A stretch of DNA of 64,000 nt from Apis mellifera (taxonomy: Eukaryota > Arthropoda > Insecta > Hymenoptera > Apidae), in contig NC_037640.1 in NCBI RefSeq assembly GCF_003254395.2, positions 10,026,289 to 10,090,288 on the forward strand, read 5' to 3'. This document shows positions 34,691-48,212 of this stretch, in pieces. The position numbers and the translations under genes were made by a program. The first letter of the stretch is position 1, and each line of letters begins with the position of its first letter. The notes under the pieces are model-generated. The model did no database searches. It saw only the letters and a list, made by a program, of their open reading frames with translations, and was not told the origin of the DNA.

Positions 34691-37600
34691 AGGATAGGTA
34701 TTCTCTTAGCGAATACCGCACATTTTTTCCTCGAGCCGAAGGAAAAGCCAATTCTGTCACGTTACAGTTCATCACTGCCATTCCGCTCGATGCTTCTTAT
34801 TCCTATATCAGCCTATAACAAAAGCAGACCCATGCTCGCTCGTAAATTTTAAATCGATCGATACGATTTATGATTTCCTGTCGGCCGCCTCGCGTCGAAA
34901 GCAAGAAAACGGAGTGAAAGAAAGCAAGCTGCATCTCGAAGGAATCTCGAGTTGTCCGGCCTCGTTAAGGAGAATGATCCGTTTATAGCGAGACAATCTC
35001 CTTCCTTTCTCTAGCTTTATATAGTGAAATTTATCGTTTCATAAGAAACAAAGTTGATTCGTTTGATATAATATTTACCGTTTGCGTCGAGTGGATGATC
35101 AAAAGGATTGCAGAAAATCTGTGTCAATAATCTGGGAAAAAATTTAACACAATTTTATTCACTTATAATATTTTTTTACTCTTTCTATTAATTTCTTTTT
35201 CCTTCGTAAAATTAATACAAAAATTCTAAAATTATAAAATATGTAACGTAAAATTTAAAAAATATATTTTAAAAATTGAATCCACCAAGAGACAAAACGA
35301 AACGAGTAATACAATTTGACATTTGATGGATATCCCTGGATGGATCCATTTTAAATCAACTTGCTGCTAATGCAATTACTACTAATCTGATATCCTCCCC
35401 TCGAAACGAATCGTAAATAATCAAACTAATCGATGTAATTTAGCAATTTCCAAATTACGACGATCCTACATTATACATACTTGGACGAAGCAAAGATAAA
35501 TTGTTCGTCCCAATGGAGTTATGTTGACAGGATCAGTTGTAAACTTGGTTGCAGCTCGTTGAAATACGATTTGCAAAGAGTATGATGTAATATAAAATAC
35601 GATAGAATAAATTCAAGGATGAAAATTAAAGAATAAAAATGACAAGGAACGCATTTCTTTTTCACTTCTTCGTTCTTATTATTATTCTTTCGAGAATTTT
35701 CAACTCTTGCTCCGCTTCATCATCATTTTTCTCTCTCTTTTTTCCCCCCCGTTCTCTCCTCTTTCTTTTCCTTTCCTCGAGATACACGAGGGAAACGCCA
35801 TTATATATTTTCCACTCTAAAGTTTCTCTAAAGTTTAAGAAAAGGAGGCGAGAAGAAAAACATTTGTTGTCATTTTATTTTTAAATCGGTTGCAAATTCA
35901 ATTTATACTATTCTTGATACATAAACTTATAATGTAAATTATATTTATAATTTTCTACTCAATTTTACTCGACGTTAAATAACGCATAAAATTTTAATAA
36001 ATTCGATAAAAACGCTAAGTAATTTCGGCTAATAATAATAATAATATCAAATATATTCAAATCGATATTATCCAACCACGATATTAACATGGTGTGTTAA
36101 GGTATGCAACGATAAATTCGCATAATATATCAACAGCAATAAAGTGAATTCCATCGACCTCATAACTTTAATATTAATATTTACAACGTTGCTGCTATTA
36201 ACCAAGTGATAATAATAAAATATAAAATTTAATGTATATACACATATTTTTATTAAATCGTATTCGTTGAATTTTTATTTCTATATTTGAAAAAACTTTA
36301 TATTTTATTACAATTGATAATAAAATATTTGTGTAAACAATTTTTTATTCAAGATATCGTTCGGTATTTTTAGCTTTGTTCTTCCTTCACGTTATTTCCT
36401 ATTTGCGTTTCGCGGATTTACATTTCTCTTACAAAATGTGCGAAACATCCGTGGTTTATTCATCAGTGTGCAGCAAGGCGTTTATTTATGTTAGACTATC
36501 GTTTCGCGCTACCGTTATCCATTTTCTCTTTCCTTCTACATTCTTCCTTTTTTTTCTTTCTATTTAAAAACTTTGAGCTTCGAGAAACGACAATCGATAA
36601 ACAGATTTAATTTCGATGAATTTTCCAATTTAAAAATCACGAAGGTAATTAAAATCTCTTTCTTATTTTTTTTTAGAATATTATTCGAATAAATGTATTT
36701 CACGTATCATTTGCATACGTTTATGAAGAAGGAATTAAAATCTGATAAAAATTTCGAACGTATATTTGAATATATCGTATTAAGGAAATAGAGGCGTGAA
36801 GAGGAATAATAAAAAAAAAAAATATCAAAATTAGGAAAAAGTTATTTTCCACCCTTTCCAAATTTATTCCAACCACGATATTATAAATGGATGGACACGA
36901 TGAAACACGATTCGCACAGGTAAGATGAAATACCGTTAGGGCAGATACTCGGACGTGATAAGATGTTCAAAATAACGATCGAAAGTCTGGTCGAGATACC
37001 GAGCCTTGATCCCGAATATTTATTACCAGATAAATCGAGGTATCGGAATAGTTTGCGTTCAAACGAGGCTTTCTGTGTTTCGAGAGAAAAAAAAGAGAGA
37101 AGATTAAAATGAAATTATGATCTCGAATCTCGATCTCATTAATCATGATTCGATGGGGTCAATCGACGTTGCACCACGTTATCCATACGTTAATATTTTA
37201 TTGTTGGTGATTTGCATTATTTTATACGTTTGTAAAATTCCCCACATGCTAATAATCAAATTTAAATATTCATACGAGATAGTACATCATTTACGAATAT
37301 TAATCTATCCTCTCCGATAAATATTAATTAATAATATCGAAATAATTTTTCATCAATATTAATTTATTCCCCGAGGGAGGAATGAAATAATGATTATATT
37401 ATTTCGAAGTATTGGAAATTTAATCGTTGAGATTTCTAAGAACAATTTCTTCTTCTTTAAATTTAAGTGAAAAGTGAAAATATAATCGAATAAATAATCG
37501 ATAATTCGCGCGCGGAAACTTTTTTATCCCCGCGATAAATTAATGCATTCGATATCGCTTTTCCTTGAAATATTTTCGCCCTGTCAGAGGCTATCCGTTA

Positions 37601-37914
37601 ACGTCACGGCGTATACACGTTACTTTTACGCCGCTTTCGCAAACAAACGAAACCGTACGAATGTCGTTTCCCGTCCAGATAAAAATTTCACCCTTCCTCC
37701 TTTTTTTCCATAGATATTTCTCTACGAATATTTCTCGTGTATATATGTATATACTTGCTATACGTGATCATCATAAACATCCATATCGATCCTCTATTGC
37801 ATTCCGTTCCCAATTGGGGACTTAAATTTCCAACACGTGTTCCCGCAAATGGAAGTGCAAGCTATATACGTCAACGTTTTAGAGAATAAGAATGTTGTTA
37901 TTATTTATTTAAAT
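34691..37914. other. Intergenic DNA
   Basis: No gene is supported. Moderately complex, CpG-containing patches lie at about 34840-35020 and 37560-37860. Segment 36600-36716 (ATTTTCCAATTTAAAAATC, GCGAAGGTAATT-like, ATTATTCGAATAAATGTATT) is a dispersed relative of the array at 37915-38475. Confidence 0.5.
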
Positions 37915-38405
37915 TTTTAAAAATTAAAGATTTTATTTAAAATTTTTAAATAGACACTATATAATTCTTTATAAAAATTCATGCAATAGGGGTGAAAATA
38001 ATTTAATCGCCTCCGAACATTTCGATAAATTTTCCAATTTAAAAATCGCGAAGGTAATTAGTAAGATTTTATTTAAAATTTAGAAATTTTTAAATAGATA
38101 TATAATTCTATAGACTATATAATAGACTATATAATTCTTTATAAAAATTCATGCAATAAGGGTGAAAATAATTTAATCGCCTCTAAACATTTCGATAAAT
38201 TTTCCAATTTAAAAATCGCGAAGGTAATTAGTAAGATTTTATTTAAAATTTAGAAATTTTTAAATAGATATATAATTCTATAGACTATATAATAGACTAT
38301 ATAATTCTTTATAAAAATTCATGCAATAGGGGTGAAAATAATTTAATCGTCTCCAAACATTTCGATAAATTTTCCAATCTAAAAATCGCGAAGGTAATTA
38401 AAATC
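37915..38405 (+). repeat. About 170 bp tandem repeat array
   Basis: Near-identical copies start near 37975, 38148 and 38318, with a partial copy before them. The blocks are ATTCATGCAATAGGGGTG, TTTAATCGCCTC, ATTTTCCAATTTAAAAATCG and GACTATATAATAGACTATAT. The right edge runs into sequence shared with 36600-36716. Confidence 0.93.
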
Positions 38406-38475
38406 TTCCTTTTCTTTTTCTTTTTTACTCTTAGAATATTATTCGAATAAATGTATTTCACGAGTATCATTTGCA

Positions 38476-41400
38476 TCAAACAGGATGAAAAAAAATTCGT
38501 CGAAGAAGAACTCGAACTGTTTCTTCTAAAATTTAAGCATTTAAAACTGCTCGAAACGAATCGATCGTGTCGAAAAAGAATTCACGATGAAGCGAGTTTA
38601 TTTCTCGAAAGTTGGACCCAGTTTCGAGGGGGTTAAGAATTGGAATTTGCTTTAATAAAAATATAAACGAATAAACGAGGGGAGAGAACAGAAAGAAGAA
38701 GCGGCGGATTGACGAATTCAATTAAAGTTAAAGGGGTGGGGGGATGTTCATCCTCGGAGGTAGGCGTGTTCGTTTTTAATAGCATTCGACCAGGAATTAA
38801 TTAGCCAGTGTGTAACTAGGGGATGGAAGAGGAAGGGTGGAAGTTTTCTCCCCGGTAAGAAATTAGGACGAAATTTTATATATATGTTTAACAAACAAAG
38901 TTTCTGTTTCTTCGTTTGTTCCTTTAATTTTCTTTCTCTCTCTCTCTTTTTTTTTGGAGGAGAGAACGTCTTCGTTTAACTTACGATCGAAGGAAAACTC
39001 TACTTTCTTTGTGTTTTTTAAGCTTTTTATTTCGTTAATCATTAATTATTTTATTAATTCTGTTTGAAACCGCGAATTAAAATTCGTTGGAAGGAATAGA
39101 GGAGAGGTTTTTATGATTTTTGCGATTTTCTCGGGAAGAGGAAAATAGTAAACAAGATGTCTCTCCTCTTCTTTTCGTCCTCTTGGAAACACGATCAATC
39201 CGGGCTGTTGCGTCAAATTTAAGCATCTTATCGAAAGAGGAAAAAGGAAAAGGAAGATTTCTTTTTATAATTTTTAACTCACACGACACTTTTTCTTTAT
39301 CTTTTTTTTTTTTTGGAATATTAAGAAAACGGTTGTTTTATTTTTTTTCTTTTAGAATAAGCAATGTCTGAATTTGTGATGTTCAAAATATGTGAAAAAT
39401 GTGAAAAATATATATAAATATTTATTTTCTTTGAAATATGCGATTTAAAATGGAGGAACGATTGAAAAATTTCTGTAACTAAAAAACTATTAATTTTGCT
39501 TTTTTTCTTTTTTATTTTTGATGACGACGCGTCTATAATTTTGCAACAGAATTTTTTATAGAAATACTGTTAAAGTTTAAAGTACACAATTTCAAATTTG
39601 TTTTTTTTTTTTTTTTTTTGGTCAAATGAAAATTTCGATTTGGAATCAACTGTGAAGTGAAATTAATTTTCAAATACATTAAAAATAATCCAACTCTAAC
39701 AAATTTTACTTACTTATTAAATTTATACACGCTTTGAAAATTTATTTAATCGCGCAATCAACTATTTAACGCATAAGCCACGAATTACCATTTTAATCAG
39801 ATTAACGTCCATTGGAAAGCTGAATTACGGTTAAATATTATATCCGCATTAATACGAAACCAGAAATTATTTAATCGGAGGATATTAGCCATTCTGACGC
39901 GTTTTATCCATATCTTTTTTAAACAATCTCGTTAGAAATATGTATTTTCGTCAGCCAATATTTAAAATTTTCGACGATATCAAAATTTCTAACTTTTAAT
40001 ATATTAATGAAATTCTAAGTCTGAAATGTAAATTTATGCAAATAAATGAAATTTGAACGTAGAAGAGTTGATCGCGTAAAATTCACAGTTTGTTCCAATT
40101 TGCATCGACGCGAGCGGTAAGAAACAAAGGACGAATTGAATTTTTCCATGTAATAAATCTTTATTAATTCATTTCTCTCCCGTTCTACGTTATCGCGAAT
40201 TGTATAATAAACGATCGTTTCGAGAAATTTTCTCTTTCAAGAATCGTGTTTATTCGATACTTTTGCCAACCCCCGAACAACGAATAAATTTCACTCTCTC
40301 CCGAGGAGAAAAATCGCAGAGTTCTTATTTTTATTTCTACATCTCAACTTTCTCTCCCTTGTCGCGTTAATTATTATCGCCGTGGATAAATACGATGACG
40401 CTTGGAATGCTTTAATAGATTTCGAGATTAATTCGTCTCGCGTGCAAGTATTCATTGCACGATGCAAATACTGAAAGATTGATAGGAAAATGAGGAGAAA
40501 AGTGATGCTCGAGGAGAATTCGTTTCGATTTTGAAAGGATAATAGCATTGAATCAACGCTACGAGCATCGAAAAGATCTTTATGTATATCGATTTATATA
40601 TATATGCGTGTGCGTGAAAATATTTGATAATTTTTTTTTTGTAGATTAATATATATCGATATAAGTATTCACATTATTTCGAAAATTTGACAAAGAGGTC
40701 GTTATGCGTTCGTAATAATAATTTTTTCAAGTATATTTTTTTTTGATAAATCGAAAATTGAAAGAAAAATGAAAGTAAATATTTTTTTTCTAATTTTAAC
40801 GTTATCGATTCCTTACGAGGCACGTAGCGCGCCGATTCATCGATTTTTCTTTTGTATTGGTCGAGGGAATGAAAGTCAAAGGAACGAAACGAGTTAAACA
40901 GAACACTTGGAAAATCAATTTTATTTTAATTCTTTAGAAAGGTGCGAATATATCCATTTTGTACACGAAAATTTTAAACTACGTGTCCTTTGGAAATCAA
41001 AAAAGTGAAAATTCTTAGAAAACTTTTTTATTCGGAAAGTGTGCAAAAAAAATTTGTCTTTTTATGCTTCGTTTGATAAACATATTTCCTTCTAAAAAAA
41101 AAAAAAAAGAATACGTGAAAAGTGTCGAAAAAGATCTCGAAAAAGATCGTCTTGAGAATTTTTTTTTCACGAGATTACGAGGTAAACGTCTCTAATCATA
41201 TTTACCATACATGTTTTTAAAATAGAATTTTCTTAAGACCTTTATGAACTCTATTCGATCCTCGACGATATATAAAGCTTTTCAATAAGCAAAGACATTG
41301 CATCTTTTGTTTTAAGTTATCCTTGTCCACGTTATCCAGAACTTTTACTGTTGTTGAGCATGTTATAAATATAACATTAACATACTCTGTCTTGTTTTCC

Positions 41401-44400
41401 GTGTTCTATGACATCGCATTAAGGAACGAGTTGAATGCATAACATGATATCGTATATAAGTAGTTTGCATAATACATCATGATCTTTTTGAAAATTATTA
41501 TGACTAAAAACGCGTTTCTTTTTAAGTATATGATTTAGAAGAATTTCACAAAGAATATTTTTTCTTATATATTTTTTTTTAAATGAAAAATATACGTATG
41601 ATTTATCTAATTATCTATCTAAATTTTATTTGAAAATTTGATAAAAAATTATAAAAGAAAAATTATGTAAGATTTTTTCGAATTTTTCTTTGAATTGTTA
41701 TTTATAGGTTAAGAAGAACTGTTTCATTAAAAGCACACGCATCGTTACAAGAATATAATTTGATTTAAAATTAAAATAACGCTTGTATACGATCTTTTGA
41801 TCTTTTAAACGTATTTGATGATATTGATATCAATACGTAATCAGAGCAGTTTCTAATTTTGAATATATTGGTTGGTTTCCAATTTATCCCATTCCAACTC
41901 ATAATACGATTTTCGTTCCGTTGAAATTTAATATTATCGATATCTATTGATTGTGAAAATACAAGGTTTCCAAGTTAAATTTTCTTCATATTTAATCCAA
42001 TATGGCAATAATTTTGATCAATTTGTCGCGATAACAAGTCTCCTCGTAACAAAATTTCAACACGTAAATAAATAGACAACTTCATACGCGTGTAACTAAC
42101 TTCAGGGAAGAAAAGTAACTAGATGTAACTAAATTAAACTTTTCTTACCAACCATTAACCTCTTTCTTTCTTATTAAAGAAAAAAATAAATAAATAAATA
42201 AACGGTAATTCGATTATACATCTTCGAAAATGATTATTTACTTGGAAATTACTTTTAACGTAGTAATTTTAATTCTTAACATCGCTTCAATCCCTTACCA
42301 CCTCTCTCTAAAGAAATTTCCAATCAAGAAATGGCCCATTTAACAGATTAAAACAGATTCGAACAAAATACATTATGGAAACGATTTAATAGAAGAATCG
42401 AGAAGAAGACGTAACGTCGCAATTTTTTTTCTCTTCACCTCGTGCGCGACAATAAACAAAATTCAATTAAAAAAAAATATATTCTCTCCTTTCTTCTTAA
42501 ATAAAGATACCACGCATTTACCGCGTCTTTTATCGTTCTCTCTCGACGTACCTTTAAAGATATTTACCGACCGATTTTTTTGCTAGCCGATAGCGATACA
42601 TTACCGTGTCAGGGTGGATCGAAATGGAAGAAGAGAAAAAGCACTTGTGATTTTTACCTCCTATAAAAATAAAAAAAAAAAAAAGAAAGAAAAAAATTCA
42701 TGGAGGAATTGTTCTGTATAAATTTTTCAGTCGTTCTGAACGCTGCATTTTATCCATTCGTAGCAAAAGTCCAAGAGAGGGCTGGTCTCAAAATGAGAAT
42801 TCATTTCGAATACGAAAATAGTAGCTGGAAATATTGAAAAATTGTTTTTGAAAAATTGTTTCACCTGATTTGAATTTTTTCGTTTAAAATTTACTTCTTT
42901 TTTTAACCGTGAGGTGAATTGTTCGTTCGATTTTATTGTTTTTTTTTTTTTGGAAAAATTAATTTAAAATTTCAAAATACGTACGATGTTAACACGATCT
43001 TTTCTTCATTATAAATCATTATTCTATACTATTTTCTAACGATCTATTAATGAACAAATCACGTCACGATCTTAAACACCTCAAGAATTGTAAGAATTGT
43101 ACAAATCCTATGAAATTAAAAAAAGATTCGAAGCGTCATTACGGATTGAAGAAGTCACGTGTATATTAGGAAACTTTTTTCATCGAAGAAATTCTCAACG
43201 TGTTGAAAGACAGATGTTGATCCGCGTTGATCCGCGTGCCCGATATTTAATAATATTATTGATCTCCAACTGATCCTGCCCTGATCATTTTGTTTCCAGA
43301 TATTAAAGAAATCGAGGTGAACAATCAACTCGTGGAAAAAGAAAAAAAGAAAGAAAGAAAAGAAAAGAAAACGTGAGTGTGCGAAGAAGAAACGATCTTT
43401 GATGAAAAGAATAATAATCTTTAATTGCCCGGAGTCTTTAAGTAAGTCTTTGAACATTTTAATTGAAATAGAACAATTTCAACAACATATTCATTTATCA
43501 ATATTCAATATTCTTGATCCCTCGATGAGTTAAATCCGATTTAATTAATAATTAAAGATAAGGATTAACGTTGATATAACAGGATAATGGTTAATTATTC
43601 GCGTAATCAATAGTGGCGATTAATATCGATAAAAATTGAAGCTCAATCGTTGATAATAATTGTATCGTTATTAATTATTATACTTTTAGCAAACAGTAAA
43701 AAATTATTAGAGAGAAAAAAGATTGTTTGACCATCCCCAACGATGGACATTGTTTGCCAAAAGAAAGATAGACTATAACCTGGATACACGAACCATGTTT
43801 ATTCCTTTCTTCCTAATATTAATTCGAAAAATATTGCGGTCAGAAGAGTATTGATCTCTCTACAGACGTGAGAGAACCCCTTTCAATATTTTTTTTAGCG
43901 TTGGAACGTCGCGTTAACGTGCTGAAGAAAAAGAAAATTAAGTATACACACAGGTGGGTAAAAAATATGAAATAGAATTGGGAGAGGAATGAGAAATAAA
44001 GGGAATGTAAAAGTAAAATATAAATGAGAAGGTATATGTAATAGAAAAATATAAGAATGATACAAAGGAAATGTGTAAGAGGGAGAGAAAGATGTGTGGA
44101 AAATTGTATCAAAATTGAAAACGTGGAAAGAAAGCATTTTTAATCATATCTTTGATAAGAAAAGACTTTTTTTTATATAAAATATTAATTTGGTATTAGC
44201 TTTAAAATGATTCAAGATGCATTTAAATCCTTTAAATTTTGTTAAAAAATGCTTTTGTTAAAGCATTTGTTGTCATTAACTAGAGTGATATTGAATGAAT
44301 ATGTTAAATGAGGTATAAAGTGCTAGATAAAATTCTCAAGTTTTTATAACGCTAATTTGATAAATTATATCAACATTTAATTATTTGATTATAACATTTA

Positions 44401-44640
44401 CAATCAATAACAAAAATGTTTTCTATAATTTTCGCATTTTTCATCGTGATTCATTATTCTGTTAATTAAATATTGTTCTTTTGCAGTATAATTACACTCT
44501 TTATTCTTAAAGAAAATTTAAATATATTATTAATGACGTTTCCTCTTTTGTAAAAAATTTCTCAATTTTGTTAATAATTCTTTGCATTGAAACTTCCAAA
44601 CTAAACTGTCATAAATATTTAAAACCATAAAAACAAAACT
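38476..44640. other. Intergenic DNA, no gene seen
   Basis: AT-rich sequence with purine and pyrimidine runs. The minus-strand open frames at 40291-40548, 43155-43457 and 43840-44137 have no recognisable domain and follow A/T or purine runs. Confidence 0.5.
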
Positions 44641-44649
44641 AACCGTGTA

Positions 44650-45310
44650 AAAAGTAATGTAAACGATTTTACAGAGAGAAATAACAGGAACCTGAAAGAA
44701 TATTATACCAGAAAAAACAAATGAGAATACAATCAAAGAGGAATAAACGATTCCCCAAAAAAGAAGGAAAAGAAGAAGGAAATTGTAATTGGAAATGGTG
44801 CAAGCGTGACGAGACAGGTGAAACAAACCATAATATTTACATACCAATCTTATGAAGAATAAAGAATGAGTTGAACACGATGCATAGACATACAAGTGGA
44901 ACGTGATACCTTTCAAGCTCAACTTCATTAAGACCAACCTAACAAAAACAAAACAAAACAAAAACACAAATAAAAAGAAAACAAAAAAATGATGTAAACG
45001 AATTTACAGAGGGAGAGAAAACTAGGAAAAAATCAACGAGACACTGGCCACCTATACAACCAATCAACAAATACACTCAATTCTCCCTAAAAAACAAAAG
45101 GATCACAAAAAAAAAGACAGGAGAAACAAAACGTAGTACATACCAAACTTTTTGTAAGGAAACAAAAAGTGTGAATCGAATAGAGACAAAAGAAACAGCG
45201 ATGTGACCCCAATCACATCCTCTAACCTCCACCTTAAACCAAGGTCGAATTCATTAAAACTAAACCAAAAGCAAAAAGAAAAGAAAGCCAACAAACTTAC
45301 TTACTAAAGA
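44650..45310 (-). repeat. About 340 bp tandem duplication with exon-like content on the minus strand
   Basis: Segments 44650-44970 and 44991-45310 share ATGTAAACGA-TTTACAGAG, GACAGG-GAAACAAA, ACATACCAA and TTCATTAA-AC-AA in the same order. On the minus strand the shared blocks fall at splice-like signals. T-rich acceptors (TTTGTTAG and TTGGTTTTAG) precede peptides with LNEVEL and FNEFDL, and both copies end in TTG|GTATGTA donor-like sequence. A 145-codon minus-strand frame (44530-44967) is hydrophobic. It may be remnants of a membrane-protein gene, or simply duplicated T-rich DNA. Confidence 0.6.
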
Positions 45311-45399
45311 AAAAGAGAAGAAAACCGATTGATACGCACAGACAAAAAGTATATACCCCCAGAAAATTCCCCTTCCTCCTGTTCCAAGAAAGAAAAGAG

Positions 45400-45870
45400 A
45401 AAAAGAATCAAACTCGAAGGAGCGAGGAGTGACACGAGGCAGGTGGAAAGCAACTCTCTTATGGAGAGGCAGAGTAGGGAGCGGAGATAAAACAGAGAGA
45501 CAAGAGGAGGAGAGATATATAATGGTGGCGCATGCTCCCCCCAGTTGTGCACGTATTGTAGAGCAGGCAGTTGCCCCCGTCGGCTCCAGGTACACGCGAA
45601 AATCCATATCGACGCGGTGTACCGTCTCCTACGGCCGTTGACAGAGGCACACGGCCGGCCGCGCGCCTTCGGTTTTCACCCGTCGTCGCGACGCAGCTTC
45701 CTCGCCGACTTACGCGCCGATCCTGCACACCGCGCCGAGGTGTTGCAAGGCTGCTTACGCCGCTTCGAGCCACGTGCCGCTGCCGCAGTCGCGTGTCACT
45801 GCTCGAGCGGACCTCTCGAGCAGAGGGAAGGGAAAGGGAAAGGGTTTCGTCCCCCCAAATCGAGACGATG
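45400..45870 (+). promoter_or_regulatory. Candidate promoter / first non-coding exon of the class B receptor gene
   Basis: A GC/CpG-rich island in AT-rich DNA. TATATAAT at 45516-45523 is followed about 27 bases later by CCAGTTG, an insect initiator-like site with A at 45543. A donor-like CCAG|GTACAC lies at 45590. A strong acceptor with a long pyrimidine tract (CTTGTCTCCACAG, ending 45-fold closer to the coding exon at 47706) is positioned to receive it. The + strand 207-codon frame over 45545-46168 lacks an ATG start and family similarity, so I treat this as 5' non-coding sequence. Confidence 0.4.
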
Positions 45871-46570
45871 TGACACTTCTCACGAATGTAATAATCATCT
45901 AATCGTCCACTTCGAAGATAAATTCAAGGGAAGTTTTTTTCTTTTTCTTTTTTTTTTTTTTCCCCTCCCCAAAAGAAGGAAAGAAGGTTGTTCCAAACGA
46001 GAATTTTATCAAGAGAATTTTATCGCTCGCCGCTATGAAGAGGGATTTGGATGCAAATGGAAAAGGGACACGTGTTTTCAACGTCGTACGTCCAAGGAAG
46101 AGATGTTTAGGAACAATTCGAAACGAGTGAATGGACATATTTTGTACGTCTATCATGTTTTCTTATGATATATAAATAGTACACGAGTTATTTTGAAAGG
46201 GAAAGGAAAGGGAGAGAGAAAGAAGAAAGGAGGATATTATCGAAGAAGATTAATCGAAGAAAGTTATACACGTTCGTGATAAATACGAGTTTTAATTAAG
46301 AGGATATTATTTATTATAATGTTGTTTATAATTATTCTCGAAAAAGAGATAATTGGATAAATTTTTCATGAAAGTAGAAGACGATGAACATTTTATTCTA
46401 AAGAAGAATTCCTTTGTTTCTGAAGGAAAAAATAATTAGAAACGATCGAAATAACTTCAAACTCCAACGTTATCGATATGAAACCTCTATGAAAAATAAA
46501 ATTTCAAAGGATTACGTTACGTTAAAAACGGAATTGGAAAGAAAAGGCTCGACGTCTCCAACACACTTAC

Positions 46571-46874
46571 CAGATAGAACCGTAAATAAATAAATAACGA
46601 AGTTTTCAAACCTCATCCATTGAAAGTTCACCAAGTGATGGAGGAATAGCATTTTAAAGAAGACGGGGCGTACATCGACTTGTTCCATCGGGGCCGATAA
46701 ACGTAGAAACTTCCCCGTCTCGAAGAAGAAAAGATTCGAGAGAAATCCTCGGGAGAATTTCAAAAGTTCCCCTTTAGTGGAAAAACAAACGAAAGTAGCC
46801 GCACAAATTGTGTAAATTTGCACAAATTTCTCAATCATCCCCGGAGAGATCATTTTCGTCCATCGATATTTCAT
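46571..46874 (-). other. Unassigned minus-strand open frame ending at a donor-like site
   Basis: An ATG-started frame of about 100 codons, hydrophobic in parts, runs to a GTAAGT on the minus strand (ACTTAC at 46565-46570). The pattern (ELLKFSRGFLSNLFFFETG, FLHHLVNFQWMRFENF) vaguely recalls a multi-pass insect chemoreceptor fragment. I could not find a matching next exon, so it may be chance. Confidence 0.15.
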
Positions 46875-47706
46875 TCATATTATCGATATTTCGAAAGGCA
46901 GAGGCGGAATGAACGTTTTAAAACTCGTTTACGAACCTCTATCGACTATTGATTACAAGGGACTCTGAAGGGAGAGATTCCTCCTTGCGTCGTCGAGTTG
47001 AAATCAGGGGGCGGTTGCAACGTCCTCTTTTTTCCCCCTTTTCACAAGGTGTAGCAGTCTCTCGATCGAAACCCCATCGTATCGGTTCCCGAAACTCGAC
47101 GCACGCCCTTTTGTTCGTGGCAAGAACAATAGAGGGATGAAGATCACGCTCGATGACAGACGTCGTTCGATAATTGGATCTCGACCAATTCCGAAACATT
47201 TCTTCTTATTCATTTCTATCTAGGAAAACGTCTATTAGAATAAATCGAAGAAATCTCTCCAAGAGATATCGTTAACGATAATCCTTTGAATAAAGGGAGA
47301 GGATTATTTTCTTAAAGTGTAATCATCAAGTGAACTAAAAAAAAGAAACTGTAATCCAGTGGAACAACAATTCAGACGTTTAGAAATTGTCGAGTTTCTC
47401 TCTAAAGTTTCCCTTTGTGGCGTAAGGATATATTTCGAAGGGATATCTCCTTCTCTCCTTCGCTTTGACGAAGGAATTCAATGAACTCGGAATCCGACGA
47501 AATCGATCTCCGATTTCCAACCATTTGTAAAATAATCCCGCGAAAACTTTGCCCCAATCGAGACAGAAGAGATGTGTATATATATATAGTAATAATGTAT
47601 AATAATGTTGTAAAATCACGTTTCGATATGAATCGCGCGTGTAAAGATCAAACATCGTTCTTCAAAGATTAATTTTCCCTCTCCTCTCCCCCTCTTGTCT
47701 CCACAG

Positions 47707-48212
47707 TTTGCGGAAAGGAATCCTCGAGGATTAACCCTCCTTTAATGGCCCAAGGATCTCGGAGGAGGATCAAGCAGGCATTAGTCGTGGAATCGATGAA
47801 AATATTCTTATATCCCGAGTGATACAATTGATCAGTGGAAAAAAAATAGAGTGATCGAGGAGAAAGGATTAAGTTTCCTCTTAATCGAACTATCACAGAT
47901 CGACATTGCATTTGGGAATGGAAAAATCGTGAGTTCGATCTTTCTTTTCTTTTTAACATTCTCGAATTCGATTCACGAAGAGTGTGTTAAGATTGGAAAG
48001 AAGAGATGTTAACGAATCATATATACGTGGATCCTTGAAAATTTTCCTCGAATTAATATCGAAGATAAATTTTCTTTAAGGAGATATCTTGGAAAATTGG
48101 TTTTAAAGGAGCCGTGTAAACGATAAACATAAATTCTTCTTCGATCTCTTTCCGTCTTTCGAAACGAACCCGATCGGAGAAGCGAAACGTTTCGGTTAAG
48201 AAGGAAGGAAGC
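47707..48212 (+). other. 5' UTR part of the receptor's first coding exon
   Basis: It starts after a strong 3' splice site (pyrimidine tract then CCACAG, AG at 47705-47706) and runs to the ATG at 48213. An in-frame TAA at 48117-48119 with no intervening in-frame ATG supports that start codon. Confidence 0.5.

Noticed and set aside
45459..45773. Minus-strand frame containing a signal-peptide-like stretch (MRHHYISLLLLSLCF)
   Set aside because: The frame stops right after the hydrophobic run, no donor fits, and the leucines come from a CTCCT repeat.
45545..46168. 207-codon + strand open frame, longest in the window
   Set aside because: It lacks an ATG at its start and has no family pattern. It runs from a GC-rich promoter-like island into poly-Phe from a T-run.
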